64,000 nt of DNA, from positions 48,803 through 112,802 of the forward strand of contig DASZIG010000117.1 of the NCBI GenBank assembly GCA_035949375.1. The letters are read 5' to 3'. Both the position numbers and the translations under genes were made by a program. The notes below the pieces were generated by a model, which saw nothing but the letters and a program-made list of their open reading frames with translations, was not told the DNA's origin and made no database searches. Below are positions 26,079 to 33,270 of the stretch, piece after piece (the first letter of the stretch is position 1; each line of letters begins with the position of its first letter). This stretch comes from Gp13-AA77 sp035949375. Lineage in GTDB: Bacteria; Acidobacteriota; Terriglobia; UBA7540.

Positions 26079-27316
26079 AGATCCTGAAGGTTCACAATAC
26101 GTACCAGCAAGCCGGCGGCGAAGACACTACGTTTCGCAACGAACGAACATTACTGCAAGACGCCGGCCATCAGGTCATCGAGTATACGCGGAGCAACGAT
26201 GAGGTTGTGTCATTAGGGCGACTCGCTTTGGCAAAACAAACGATTTGGGCAGGAGACACCCGGCGGGAAGTGCGGAAGTTGCTGCTTCGGGAAAGACCGG
26301 ATGTCGTTCATGCCCACAATACGTTTGTCATGATTTCACCATCGATCTTTTGGGCATGCCACGAGGTTGGTGTACCGGTGGTTCTGACTCTGGAAAATTA
26401 CAGACTCTTGTGTCCGGGAGCCCTTTTGCTCCGTGACGGGAAGGTTTGCAGGGAGTGCATGGACCACGGACCTTGGCGAAGTGTACGCTACGGCTGCTAC
26501 CGTCAATCCAAAAAGGCCACGGCCGTGGTCGCCGCGATGATCTCGGCGCACCGTCTTGTGGGCACGTGGTCGCACATGGTGGACGTTTACGTGACTCCGA
26601 CTGAGTTTGCAGGCCGCGTCTTCGTCGAAGGGGGCCTGCCCCGGGAAAAACTGGCGGTAAAGCCGAGCTTTGTCTATCCCGATCCTGGCGAAGGTAACGG
26701 GGAGCGAACCTATGCGCTCTTTGTGGGGCGTCTTTCGCCTGAAAAGGGCGTGCGAACCCTCCTGGCCGCCTGGGCGACCCTGGGCATCCGGATACCGCTT
26801 CGTATTCTCGGTGATGGCCCCCTGGGGGTCGATCTGAGGGATTATGTTCGCGAGCGAGGGCTTTCAAATGTGACATTCCTGGGCGCCCTCAAGCGGGAAG
26901 AAGTGATGACCGCCATGAAAGGGGCGCGATGCTTGATATTTCCCAGCGAGTGTTACGAAGGGCTTCCGAATTCAATTCTGGAGGCGTTCGCCTGTGGCAC
27001 TCCGGTGATTGCCTCCGCGATGGGAGCGGCGCGGGAAGTTGTGACCGAAGGGGTTGCCGGAGTCCGGTTCACGCCTTGCGATCCCCAGGACTTGGCGCGC
27101 AAAACGGGGTCGGTATGGGCGCATCCCACACGCTTAGCCGAGATGGGAAGGCGGGCGAGAAGGGAATATGAGATCAAGTACTCGCCGCAGCGGAACTATG
27201 AGATTCTGATTCAAATTTACGATCGCGCAATTCGAAGTCGTAGCCCTTCAGGAATGCCGTGGCGCTCCCGAGTTGACAGGATGCTCAACCTTAACGCAAC
27301 CCCAACGATACTGTAG
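26075..27316 (+). CDS. GT4-family glycosyltransferase
   Basis: A 413-residue protein if started at the GTG that overlaps the deacetylase stop (GTGA); the frame is open nine codons earlier. The first Rossmann domain begins KILKVHNTYQQAGGEDT, and VHAHNTFVMISPSIFWACHEVGVPVVLTLENYR is typical of GT-B enzymes. The donor-binding C-domain has ALFVGRLSPEKGVRTLLAAWATL and the GT4 E-x7-E region PSECYEGLPNSILEAFACGTPVIAS. A short Cys-containing stretch (CRECMDHGPWRSVRYGCYR) is inserted midway, as in several exopolysaccharide GT4 enzymes. It transfers a sugar from an NDP-sugar to an unknown acceptor. Confidence 0.88.
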   Translation: MKILKVHNTYQQAGGEDTTFRNERTLLQDAGHQVIEYTRSNDEVVSLGRLALAKQTIWAGDTRREVRKLLLRERPDVVHAHNTFVMISPSIFWACHEVGVPVVLTLENYRLLCPGALLLRDGKVCRECMDHGPWRSVRYGCYRQSKKATAVVAAMISAHRLVGTWSHMVDVYVTPTEFAGRVFVEGGLPREKLAVKPSFVYPDPGEGNGERTYALFVGRLSPEKGVRTLLAAWATLGIRIPLRILGDGPLGVDLRDYVRERGLSNVTFLGALKREEVMTAMKGARCLIFPSECYEGLPNSILEAFACGTPVIASAMGAAREVVTEGVAGVRFTPCDPQDLARKTGSVWAHPTRLAEMGRRARREYEIKYSPQRNYEILIQIYDRAIRSRSPSGMPWRSRVDRMLNLNATPTIL

Positions 27317-27423
27317 AGAAGAATAGGAGATCTTCGACTAGCGTAGAGGTCGGCGGGCGCGGCGACTTGAGCGATGCCACGGCTTCCCACATCGATTACT
27401 GCAGGGCGGGACAGGAGGCAATT

Positions 27424-28401
27424 GTGGTTTCACTAATTACAGGCGGCTCGGGGTTCATTGGCTCGCATTTGGCGGAGGCTCTGCTGGCGCGGGGCGAGCA
27501 GGTCATCATTCTGGACGATCTAAGCACGGGATCGACCGAGAACATCGATCACATTCGCGGCAACCCTGCGCTTCATTGCTTCTTCGAAAGCGTGACGGAC
27601 AGAAGACTGCTGGCCGAGTTGATGGATGAATCGGACATTGTGTATCATCTTGCCGCGGCCGTCGGGGTGCGACGAATCATCGAGAGCCCGGTTCGCACCA
27701 TCGAGACCAATGTCAAAGGCACACAGGTGGTATTGGAGACGGCCGCCGAGAGGAAGAAGCTGGTTTTCGTGGCGTCCACCTCCGAGGTATACGGCAAGAA
27801 CAACAAGGTCCCATTTTGCGAAGACGACGATATCGCCCTCGGTGCCACTGTCAGGTCGCGTTGGTCTTATGCGGCTTCCAAGGCCCTTGATGAATTTCTT
27901 GCTCTGGCGTACTGGAAAGAAAAGAAGCTGCCCGTGATCGTAGGGCGATTCTTCAACGCTGTCGGTCCCCGCCAGACGGGCCGCTATGGAATGGTCCTAC
28001 CGACCTTCGTGGGTCAGGCCCTGGACGGCGTTCCACTAACGGTGTTTGGCACCGGGAAGCAGAGCCGCTGCTTCGCATACGTTGGCGACATCGTCCGAGC
28101 CATACTGAAGCTCGTTTCCACCGATTCCGCCGTCGGGGAAGTCGTGAACATTGGAAACGACGATGAGATTACGATTCAAGAGCTGGCTTTTCTGGTCAGA
28201 GAAAGGACCGGGAGCGCCTCTCGGGTTGAGTTCACCCCTTACGACCAGGCTTATGAAGCCGGATTCGAGGACATGGCCCGGCGCGTCCCATCGGTGGAGA
28301 AGCTTTTCCGGCTCATCGGCTTTCGCCCAACCACACCGCTCGCCACCGTTATCGATCAGGTGGCGGAGCATTTCACTTGCGCGGCCTCAAGTATCGGGTG
28401 A
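27424..28401 (+). CDS. NAD-dependent NDP-sugar epimerase/dehydratase
   Basis: A 325-residue extended SDR. The start GTG 27424 is chosen because AGGAGG (27413-27418) sits five bases before it and the fold begins at once with SLITGGSGFIGSHLAEALL (NAD-binding GxxGxxG). The catalytic YxxxK is SYAASK, with S/T in ASTSEVYG. FNAVGPRQTGRYGMVLPTFVGQAL and the C-terminal PSVEKLFRLIGFRPTTPLATVI match UDP-glucose 4-epimerase / UDP-glucuronate decarboxylase-like proteins. It probably makes the sugar donor for the upstream glycosyltransferase. Last gene of the cluster, after a 107-base gap. Confidence 0.87.
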   Translation: MVSLITGGSGFIGSHLAEALLARGEQVIILDDLSTGSTENIDHIRGNPALHCFFESVTDRRLLAELMDESDIVYHLAAAVGVRRIIESPVRTIETNVKGTQVVLETAAERKKLVFVASTSEVYGKNNKVPFCEDDDIALGATVRSRWSYAASKALDEFLALAYWKEKKLPVIVGRFFNAVGPRQTGRYGMVLPTFVGQALDGVPLTVFGTGKQSRCFAYVGDIVRAILKLVSTDSAVGEVVNIGNDDEITIQELAFLVRERTGSASRVEFTPYDQAYEAGFEDMARRVPSVEKLFRLIGFRPTTPLATVIDQVAEHFTCAASSIG

Positions 28402-28529
28402 GATCTTCAAACGTCGACACGCCCATCATAGGCTAGTGAGGTCCGAGAGGCAGCCATGAAGCAGCCCCGATGTTCTACCGGCCGATGCCGCGACTACTCT
28501 GAAAGGCAGCGCGTCTGGCAAAGCTGTTT

Positions 28530-28671
28530 TGATGGCGGTTGCTAAGAAGGGGAACCCGCACAAGTGCCTGACGACGCCGGACGACGTGGCGCGGTGCCGT
28601 CCGCCGACGTATTGGATGACCGGGAACACCTTTGCGGGTGGATGGCGAGAGCAGGGTAGAACAGGGGTGAT
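28530..28671 (+). pseudogene. Relic of a short-chain dehydrogenase C-terminus
   Basis: The frame VLMAVAKKGNPHKCLTTPDDVARCRPPTYWMTGNTF ends in text resembling the last residues of SDR enzymes (TPDDVA...WMTGNTI.VDGG), then loses the frame. There is no start and no Rossmann motif upstream, so only a decayed 3' end remains. Confidence 0.4.
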
Positions 28672-29184
28672 ATGAACGACGAGTTGCCGTGTCTCGACCT
28701 GCTCGAAGCGACGCCGGCGATACTGCGCGGGCTGATGTCGGAGATTTCGGATGAGGACGCGCGGTGGAAGCCGGCGCCGGACCGCTTCTCGATCGCCGAG
28801 GTGCTGGCGCATCTGTTGCATTCCGAGGGTCACTGCTATCGCGCGCGGGTGGATCGATTTTTGGCAGAGGAGATGCCGGAGCTCGAACCGGACGATGCGC
28901 AGATGCACCTGGAGCTGTACAAGAACGGCGATCCGGAGGAGGACCTCGGCCACTTCGAGAACCAGCGGGAGGCGAACATCGAACTGCTGCGCGGCCTGCC
29001 GGCGGATGCGGGATCGCGCAAGGCGAAGCATCGCGCGGCGGGCGAGATCACGCTCTCGCAGATGCTGCACGAGTGGGCGCTGCACGACTTGGGGCACGTG
29101 CGACAGATCGCCGAGCTGGTGCGGGCTCGGAAGTACCTGGCGGGTGCGGGTCCGCTCGGGGAGGACTATCAGCTGAAGCCATGA
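28672..29184 (+). CDS. DinB-family protein
   Basis: A 170-residue four-helix protein of the DinB/YfiT metal-binding superfamily. The pattern includes LEATPAILRGLMSEISDEDARWKPAPDRFSIAEVLAHLLHSEGHCYRARV with a His in the HLLHSE helix, and a C-terminal helix HEWALHDLGHVRQIAELV. The three His typical of the metal site can be matched (HLLHSE, HEWALHDLGH). Such proteins often act as thiol-dependent transferases or stress-related enzymes, but no reaction is assigned here. It is preceded by a short SDR relic and followed by a phosphoesterase relic. Confidence 0.82.
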   Translation: MNDELPCLDLLEATPAILRGLMSEISDEDARWKPAPDRFSIAEVLAHLLHSEGHCYRARVDRFLAEEMPELEPDDAQMHLELYKNGDPEEDLGHFENQREANIELLRGLPADAGSRKAKHRAAGEITLSQMLHEWALHDLGHVRQIAELVRARKYLAGAGPLGEDYQLKP

Positions 29185-29390
29185 TGATACGGCGATTGTT
29201 CGTGGGGGCTCGCTGTGCGGGCACGCTCGCGGCGCAGGCGTTCATTCAGATGTGAGACCCGCAGTTCGGCATGTTCATGAAGAACGCGAGCCTCGAGGAC
29301 GAGACGGTGAACCTGGAGTTCGCCATCGCCGCCGCGAACCGGCTGAAGCCGGCGTTTGTGGTGATCACGGGCGACCTGATCAATTTTGGG
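29181..29390 (+). pseudogene. Relic of a metallophosphoesterase N-terminus
   Basis: ATG 29181 opens a signal-like stretch, then FIQM-(TGA)-DPQFGMFMKNASLEDETVNLEFAIAAANRLKPAFVVITGDLINFG, the N-terminal third of a calcineurin-like phosphoesterase (D-x-Q and GD motifs). The in-frame TGA stands where the family has a Thr (IQMTDPQFG), not a Cys, and homology stops after GDLINFG. This is a truncated, decayed gene. From 29390 to 29601 I see nothing further. Confidence 0.6.
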
Positions 29391-29601
29391 TTCCCGATCG
29401 AAGTCTTAATCGTTGCCATAACCTCATCGAACGGACTTGCGGAGATCACCGTGAACTGTTCCATTTCCGCCTTTCTGACTATTCGGACTCCTTTCTCTTC
29501 GTGCCCTGCTTGGTATCATCAGAGCAAGTCGTCCCCGGGAAGACTGACCTCTGTTCAAGCCCTTCGGAGAAACGGCCCGGCAGATTCATGTGCCGCAGGT
29601 T

Positions 29602-29871
29602 TTAGTTCGCGCGAGTGAAATCCAGGAGAACCTTGCCGCCACGCTGATAGTGCTCAATCGCTTCCTTGATTTGGAGCGCAGTTGATCTGGAAACCCTCAA
29701 CTCCTTCTGCGTCACCAGCGTATCGGCTCTTTCTACGAGCAACTCGAGCACCTGAAACGGCTTCTCCTCCAACTTCGGATGCAGCTTACACTTGCGCAGC
29801 TCCCGCCTCCGGAGGTCCAATTCGAAGGTCCCAAAGCGGATAGGCTGGACGCATACGAGATCTGCGCTCAT
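29602..29871 (-). pseudogene. Truncated winged-helix domain fused to an oxidoreductase tail
   Basis: An 89-residue frame. Residues 1-58 are the first half of an OmpR-type winged helix (PIRFGTFELDLRRRELRKCKLHPKLEEKPFQVLELLVERADTLVT), very like the 40298 protein, but the recognition helix and wing are missing. The last ~22 residues (LQIKEAIEHYQRGGKVLLDFTR) instead resemble the C-terminus of MDR/quinone-oxidoreductase enzymes. It looks like a deletion or recombination joint. It follows the ECF sigma gene on the same strand, the same order as the intact pair at 39.6-40.7 kb. A functional short protein cannot be excluded. Confidence 0.55.
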
Positions 29872-29913
29872 GGTCTAGACCTCCGATGAAGAGCAAGCGA
29901 CTCAGCCCTGCCT

Positions 29914-30522
29914 TCAGTGTGCGGGCGAGACCGAGTCTGGTGCAACGAATCCTCTCAGGGCTTTACGCATCGCCTGACGGGCCCGCAGCAGCCGCGTCTT
30001 TACGGGTGGTACCGACAGGCCCATCAGCCTCGCCGTCGCTTCAGTCGATATCTTCTGTTGGTAGCGAAGAGCGACGATCGTCCGCGACGCCGGCGTCAAT
30101 TTCCCGATTGCATTCGGCAAAATCGCTTGCAACTCAAGCTTGCGGTAGGCTTCCTCGGCATTGTCCCGCTGATCGCGGATCTCCGGAGACGTCGAACGCT
30201 CTCCTTCGACCTCGGTCGACGTGTCCAGCGAAATCTGTTTTTGCGCGGCGCGCCTGCGCAATCCGGCCAGTGCCTCATTGACCGCGGTGCTTGTAAGCCA
30301 CGTGGAAAAGCGCGCCTCGTTCCGAAAGTCACGCAGATGCATAAACGCCTCGAGGAACGCATCCTGAAGCACATCTTCAGCGTCCTGGCGATCGTGAGTG
30401 ATATTCAAAACCACCCGGTACACCGTACGGCTGCACTGACTGTACAGGCTTGAGAAGGCGTTTTCGTCTCCCATCTGAGCTTGCTCTACGAGCTCGGCTT
30501 CGTCCTGAAGATGCGTCGGCAT
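29914..30522 (-). CDS. ECF sigma-70 factor (paralogue of 39644)
   Basis: A 202-residue ECF sigma factor. Region 2 is EDAFSSLYSQ-type (DENAFSSLYSQCSRTVYRVVLNITHDRQDAEDVLQDAFLEAFMHLRDFR) and region 4 is KLTPASRTIVALRYQQKISTEATARLMGLSVPPVKTRLLRARQAMRKAL. About 60% of residues look identical by eye to the 39644 factor. No anti-sigma gene of the usual zinc-finger type is adjacent; instead a STAS protein precedes it (22-base gap), suggesting partner-switching control. GGAAAGGA precedes the ATG. It lies in the unit driven by the sigma54-like promoter at 30891-30907. Confidence 0.88.
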   Translation of the reverse strand: MPTHLQDEAELVEQAQMGDENAFSSLYSQCSRTVYRVVLNITHDRQDAEDVLQDAFLEAFMHLRDFRNEARFSTWLTSTAVNEALAGLRRRAAQKQISLDTSTEVEGERSTSPEIRDQRDNAEEAYRKLELQAILPNAIGKLTPASRTIVALRYQQKISTEATARLMGLSVPPVKTRLLRARQAMRKALRGFVAPDSVSPAH

Positions 30523-30543
30523 ATTCCTTTCCTTTGGTTCTTC

Positions 30544-30858
30544 CTACGGTTCTGCTTCAGCGGATTGATCGAGCCTCCAGGTATCGTCACAGGACGCCAC
30601 GTCCTTGAGTTGCTCGGTGACAAACGGAGACGGGTTGAGAAGGATGACACAGCGACCTCTTAGGTCCTTGAGGAGTTCAACGCCGGCAGTGTCAACGAAT
30701 GAGACATCCGCCAGGTCGAGGGTCAGCCGGATACCATCGCTTAAGGCTTGCACTTCACACGATCTCCTGAGCTCCTCGACCCAGCCGGACGCGACCCGAC
30801 CTTCCACCCGCAGCCTCACCGTTTCGCGCGACGACTCGACGACAGTTACTCTCAGCAT
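30544..30858 (-). CDS. STAS-domain protein (anti-sigma-antagonist-like)
   Basis: A 104-residue protein. It has the STAS fold: VRLRVEGRVASGWVEELRRSCE, then LTLDLADVSFVDTAGVELLKDLRG, where S/D/T around FVDTAGVE is the usual phospho-site region of SpoIIAA-like antagonists. It is the first gene after a sigma54-like promoter with a short leader, and is followed by an ECF sigma gene. A role in releasing that sigma factor or another from a kinase-type anti-sigma is plausible, but no such kinase is next to it. AAGGTGAG precedes the ATG. Confidence 0.8.
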   Translation of the reverse strand: MLRVTVVESSRETVRLRVEGRVASGWVEELRRSCEVQALSDGIRLTLDLADVSFVDTAGVELLKDLRGRCVILLNPSPFVTEQLKDVASCDDTWRLDQSAEAEP

Positions 30859-30888
30859 TTACGCTCACCTTACCGGACGCGGAGCTAC

Positions 30889-31150
30889 AAAGCAGTTGGC
30901 GTGCCAGCTTCAAAATCGAATTGCAATCTGAGGAACCATGGAAAGGCCGGATGCTCCTCTAGGGCCCTGTCCAGGCCGCCGAGGGACCTCAGACGATTGC
31001 TGGTTTAAGTGAGTGAATAGCTTGCGAGGATCTGCGTTAGCTCTCGCCGTTCAGCTGGCGGTTAGACAGGCACGATTTGAATTCCATCCCTGTGACGGGG
31101 CGGCCAGCCAAGGGCCGCTCTTCTTTGGGGGTGCCCCCACCATGTGGTGG
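30889..31150 (-). repeat. Copy A of the ~270-bp sigma54 upstream region
   Basis: Read on the minus strand it starts at the CCACCACATGGTGGGGG palindrome (about 31124-31147), continues through GGCCGCCCC..CACAGGGAT, then CAGATCCTCGCAAGC...TCACTTA, then CCAGCAATCGTCTGAGGTCCCTCGG, and ends at the -24/-12 promoter. The same order and much of the same text are found at 37080-37345 and 43672-43945. Outward-facing TCTGAGG / CCTCAGA words about 65 bases apart could be enhancer sites for the activator encoded at 33271. Confidence 0.7.
30891..30907 (-). promoter_or_regulatory. sigma54 promoter of the STAS-ECF unit
   Basis: On the minus strand the site reads CTGGCACGCCAACTGCT, with GG and GC exactly ten bases apart, an excellent match to TGGCACG-N4-TTGCW. 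The predicted start near 30880 leaves a leader of about 20 bases before the STAS ATG. It is identical over 17 bases to the site at 43919-43935. Confidence 0.8.
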
Positions 31151-31182
31151 GGGGCCGGAGAGGCTGCGCAGACGCCGCGTCC

Positions 31183-31284
31183 TTCGAGGTGCTTAAGGAA
31201 TGCCATCCGCTTGCCTTTAGGCTTCTCTTGAGTAGGACCGGATTTGAAGCCCGCCAGAGGCCAATTCCCGGCGGTCGTGGCCAT
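31183..31284 (-). pseudogene. Relic of a tatC 5' end
   Basis: The minus-strand frame MATTAGNWPLAGFKSGPTQEKPKGKRMAFLKHLE matches the N-terminus of the intact TatC at 42507 (MATIIGNPPIVGLRSGPTSKDPAGGPMAFLEHLE), then breaks off close to the copy A palindrome. Only about 34 codons remain. It shows that a tat operon once adjoined this promoter copy. The rest of 31285-31566 holds no gene I can support. Confidence 0.65.
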
Positions 31285-31566
31285 TCGCCATCGTGTCGGT
31301 CAAGTGCCCAACCTCGATCGGCAAAAGAATTGCGAGGGGAAAGCCAAAAGAGGTCGAGCATACGCAAGAACCCCGGTCTGCGAGCATCGCTCTGGAATAT
31401 TTGCTTGCTGCGGCGGTAGGTGCAGGCGCGGGCGATCAAGCCGGGCGGAACACGATCGCTACACTCCGGGGCGTCTTTGTGGCTACGTTGGACGCGCGAA
31501 TCATGATCCGAAAGGGAGGCTGTTTTGAAAGTTATCAGAAATCTGAAGTTCAAAAGGAGCTGTACG

Positions 31567-33042
31567 ATGAAAACCACTCTCGCTGCAATCCTGGCCTTGT
31601 CTTTGGCCGCCGCCGCTGAGGCTCAAACCGGAACCATCAACCAGCTTTTCGCCTTCACATGCGGCGGCGGCATCGGCAGCCAAACGTGCCCGCAAGGCGC
31701 GCGGCCTGACCTCATCATTCAGGCTTCCGACGGCAACTTCTACGGGGGGGCCCAGGTGACGGACGAGGGCGTCTCCGACCCGCAGGGCGGCACCCTGTTC
31801 AAACTGACGCCTGCAGGGCAGTTCACCAAACTCTTTACCTTCACCCAAAATAGCAGCGGGCAATTCCTGAACGGCAACAACCCCGTCAACGGCTTCGTCG
31901 AGGCAAACGACGGGTTTCTATACGGCACAACCTTCAATGGCGGCGAACAAAATGACGGCGTTCTCTTCAGGATTAGCAAGACGGGTACCGGTTTCAAGGT
32001 CCTCCATAGCTTCTGCTCATCTGCAAACTGCGCCGATGGCAGTATTCCCAACGGCCTCTTGCTGGGGCAGGACGGCAACCTTTACGGGACCACACTGGAA
32101 GGCGGATCATCGCTTAGCCCGTGCCCAGGCTCCGGTTGCGGCACGATCTTCCGTTTCGGGCCGACCACCGGCGCTTTTGCCGTTCTCCATAGACTGGCCG
32201 CCGTTGCTGATGGCGTTCAACCATCGGGGATGATTCAAGCAACCAACGGCAATTTCTACGGCGTCTCGCAAGGGCTCGATGTCGATAGCTTCAATGAGGA
32301 TATCTTCCAATTCACGCCGGCGGGCAAATTCACAGTTCAGTTCAAGTCGGTCTTGTTTGATACCGGCATTAGTGGGCTGGCGCAAGGCGCCAACGGCGAC
32401 CTCTATGGAGCCTTCGAATCCATTACAGCGGGCGAGATCAACTTTTTTGAAGTCAGTACCAATGGCACCGGCTTCAGGGCTTTTGCGCCATTCACGACGC
32501 TCGCAGGAATGAGCAACATTCCTTCGCTCTTCCCGGCTTCCGACGGTAACCTGTGGGACACCAACTTTACCGACGCGGTCGCTCCCTCGGGCAGCGTCTT
32601 CTCGATCAACCCGGAGGATGGAGCGGTCCTCCAGACCTTTCCCTTCGACGGCGCGAACGGTAACCAGCCTGAGACCAGCGTAATCCAGGCTGCGGACGGT
32701 ACGATCGTCGGAACAACCGAATTGGGCGGCACTATCTCGGGAGGAGGGCAGAAATTTGCCGACGGGACCGTGTGGACACTGGACGCCGGTCTGCCGCCGC
32801 CGGTTCCCGCCATCACGCTGCTCAACCCTACCAGCGGCAGCGTGGGATCTACCGTGCTGATTTACGGCAATAACTTTGTGGGCACTACCCGGGTCAACTT
32901 CAACGGCGTCAGCGCCTCGTTCAAAGTGCTCAACATCCACTTCATCAGCGCCACTGTGCCTGCGGGGGCTACCACGGGTCCCGTCACTGTGACAAACGGC
33001 GGCGGTTCGGTCAGCAGCACTCAACCGTTCACTGTCAATTGA
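31567..33042 (+). CDS. Exported GloVer-repeat protein with C-terminal IPT/TIG domain
   Basis: A 491-residue secreted protein from ATG 31567 (AAAAGGAGC upstream). The signal peptide is MKTTLAAILALSLAAAAEAQ. Then come about eight repeats of the TIGR03803 (Gloeo/Verruco) type, each with a phrase like GNLYGTTLEGG...GTIFRFGPTTG..AVLH or GNFYGVSQG..., predicted to fold as a beta-propeller. The last ~80 residues are an IPT/TIG Ig-like domain (PAITLLNPTSGSVGSTVLIYGNNFVGTTRVNFNG...). Such proteins are extracellular; the ligand is unknown. A second member is at 44030 and an IPT relic at 43399. No clear sigma54 promoter was found in front of this copy. Confidence 0.85.
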   Translation: MKTTLAAILALSLAAAAEAQTGTINQLFAFTCGGGIGSQTCPQGARPDLIIQASDGNFYGGAQVTDEGVSDPQGGTLFKLTPAGQFTKLFTFTQNSSGQFLNGNNPVNGFVEANDGFLYGTTFNGGEQNDGVLFRISKTGTGFKVLHSFCSSANCADGSIPNGLLLGQDGNLYGTTLEGGSSLSPCPGSGCGTIFRFGPTTGAFAVLHRLAAVADGVQPSGMIQATNGNFYGVSQGLDVDSFNEDIFQFTPAGKFTVQFKSVLFDTGISGLAQGANGDLYGAFESITAGEINFFEVSTNGTGFRAFAPFTTLAGMSNIPSLFPASDGNLWDTNFTDAVAPSGSVFSINPEDGAVLQTFPFDGANGNQPETSVIQAADGTIVGTTELGGTISGGGQKFADGTVWTLDAGLPPPVPAITLLNPTSGSVGSTVLIYGNNFVGTTRVNFNGVSASFKVLNIHFISATVPAGATTGPVTVTNGGGSVSSTQPFTVN

Positions 33043-33077
33043 CCCGCATGCCACAACGCCGGCTACCCGCCAATCTA

Positions 33078-33103
33078 GCGACCCGGGCCTCGGCCCGGGT
33101 CGC
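33078..33103 (+). terminator. Strong GC hairpin after the GloVer gene
   Basis: GCGACCCGGGCC and GGCCCGGGTCGC make a perfect 12-base inverted repeat with two bases between, 35 bases after the stop. No U-tract, but a very stable stem, probably a terminator that also protects the 3' end. Confidence 0.6.
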
Positions 33104-33270
33104 CCCGCCCCGTCAACGGAGGAGCCGCAAAGGTGATGGCGTTCCTTCTCCATGCGTAGAAGTCATGGAAGTCGCTGAAAACAAAGAATCGAAATCCATA
33201 CCTCCGATGGTTTGTAGTGCCATGCGATACAATACAGTAGAGCTCCTGGTGAGATTTGGAGGCATTTTCG

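Noticed and set aside
29253..29255. A second in-frame TGA, in a phosphoesterase-like frame, as another selenocysteine codon
   Set aside because: The family has Thr there (IQMTDPQFG), the frame is truncated 45 codons later, and no SECIS-like hairpin was seen. It is a decayed gene.
31285..31370. A tatA relic upstream of the tatC relic (minus-strand MLDLFWLSPRNSF)
   Set aside because: Only the first few residues resemble TatA; too little to call.
31385..31405. A sigma54-like site before the first GloVer gene (TCTGGAATATTTGCTTGCT)
   Set aside because: GG and GC are eleven, not ten, bases apart, and none of the upstream-region elements precede it.
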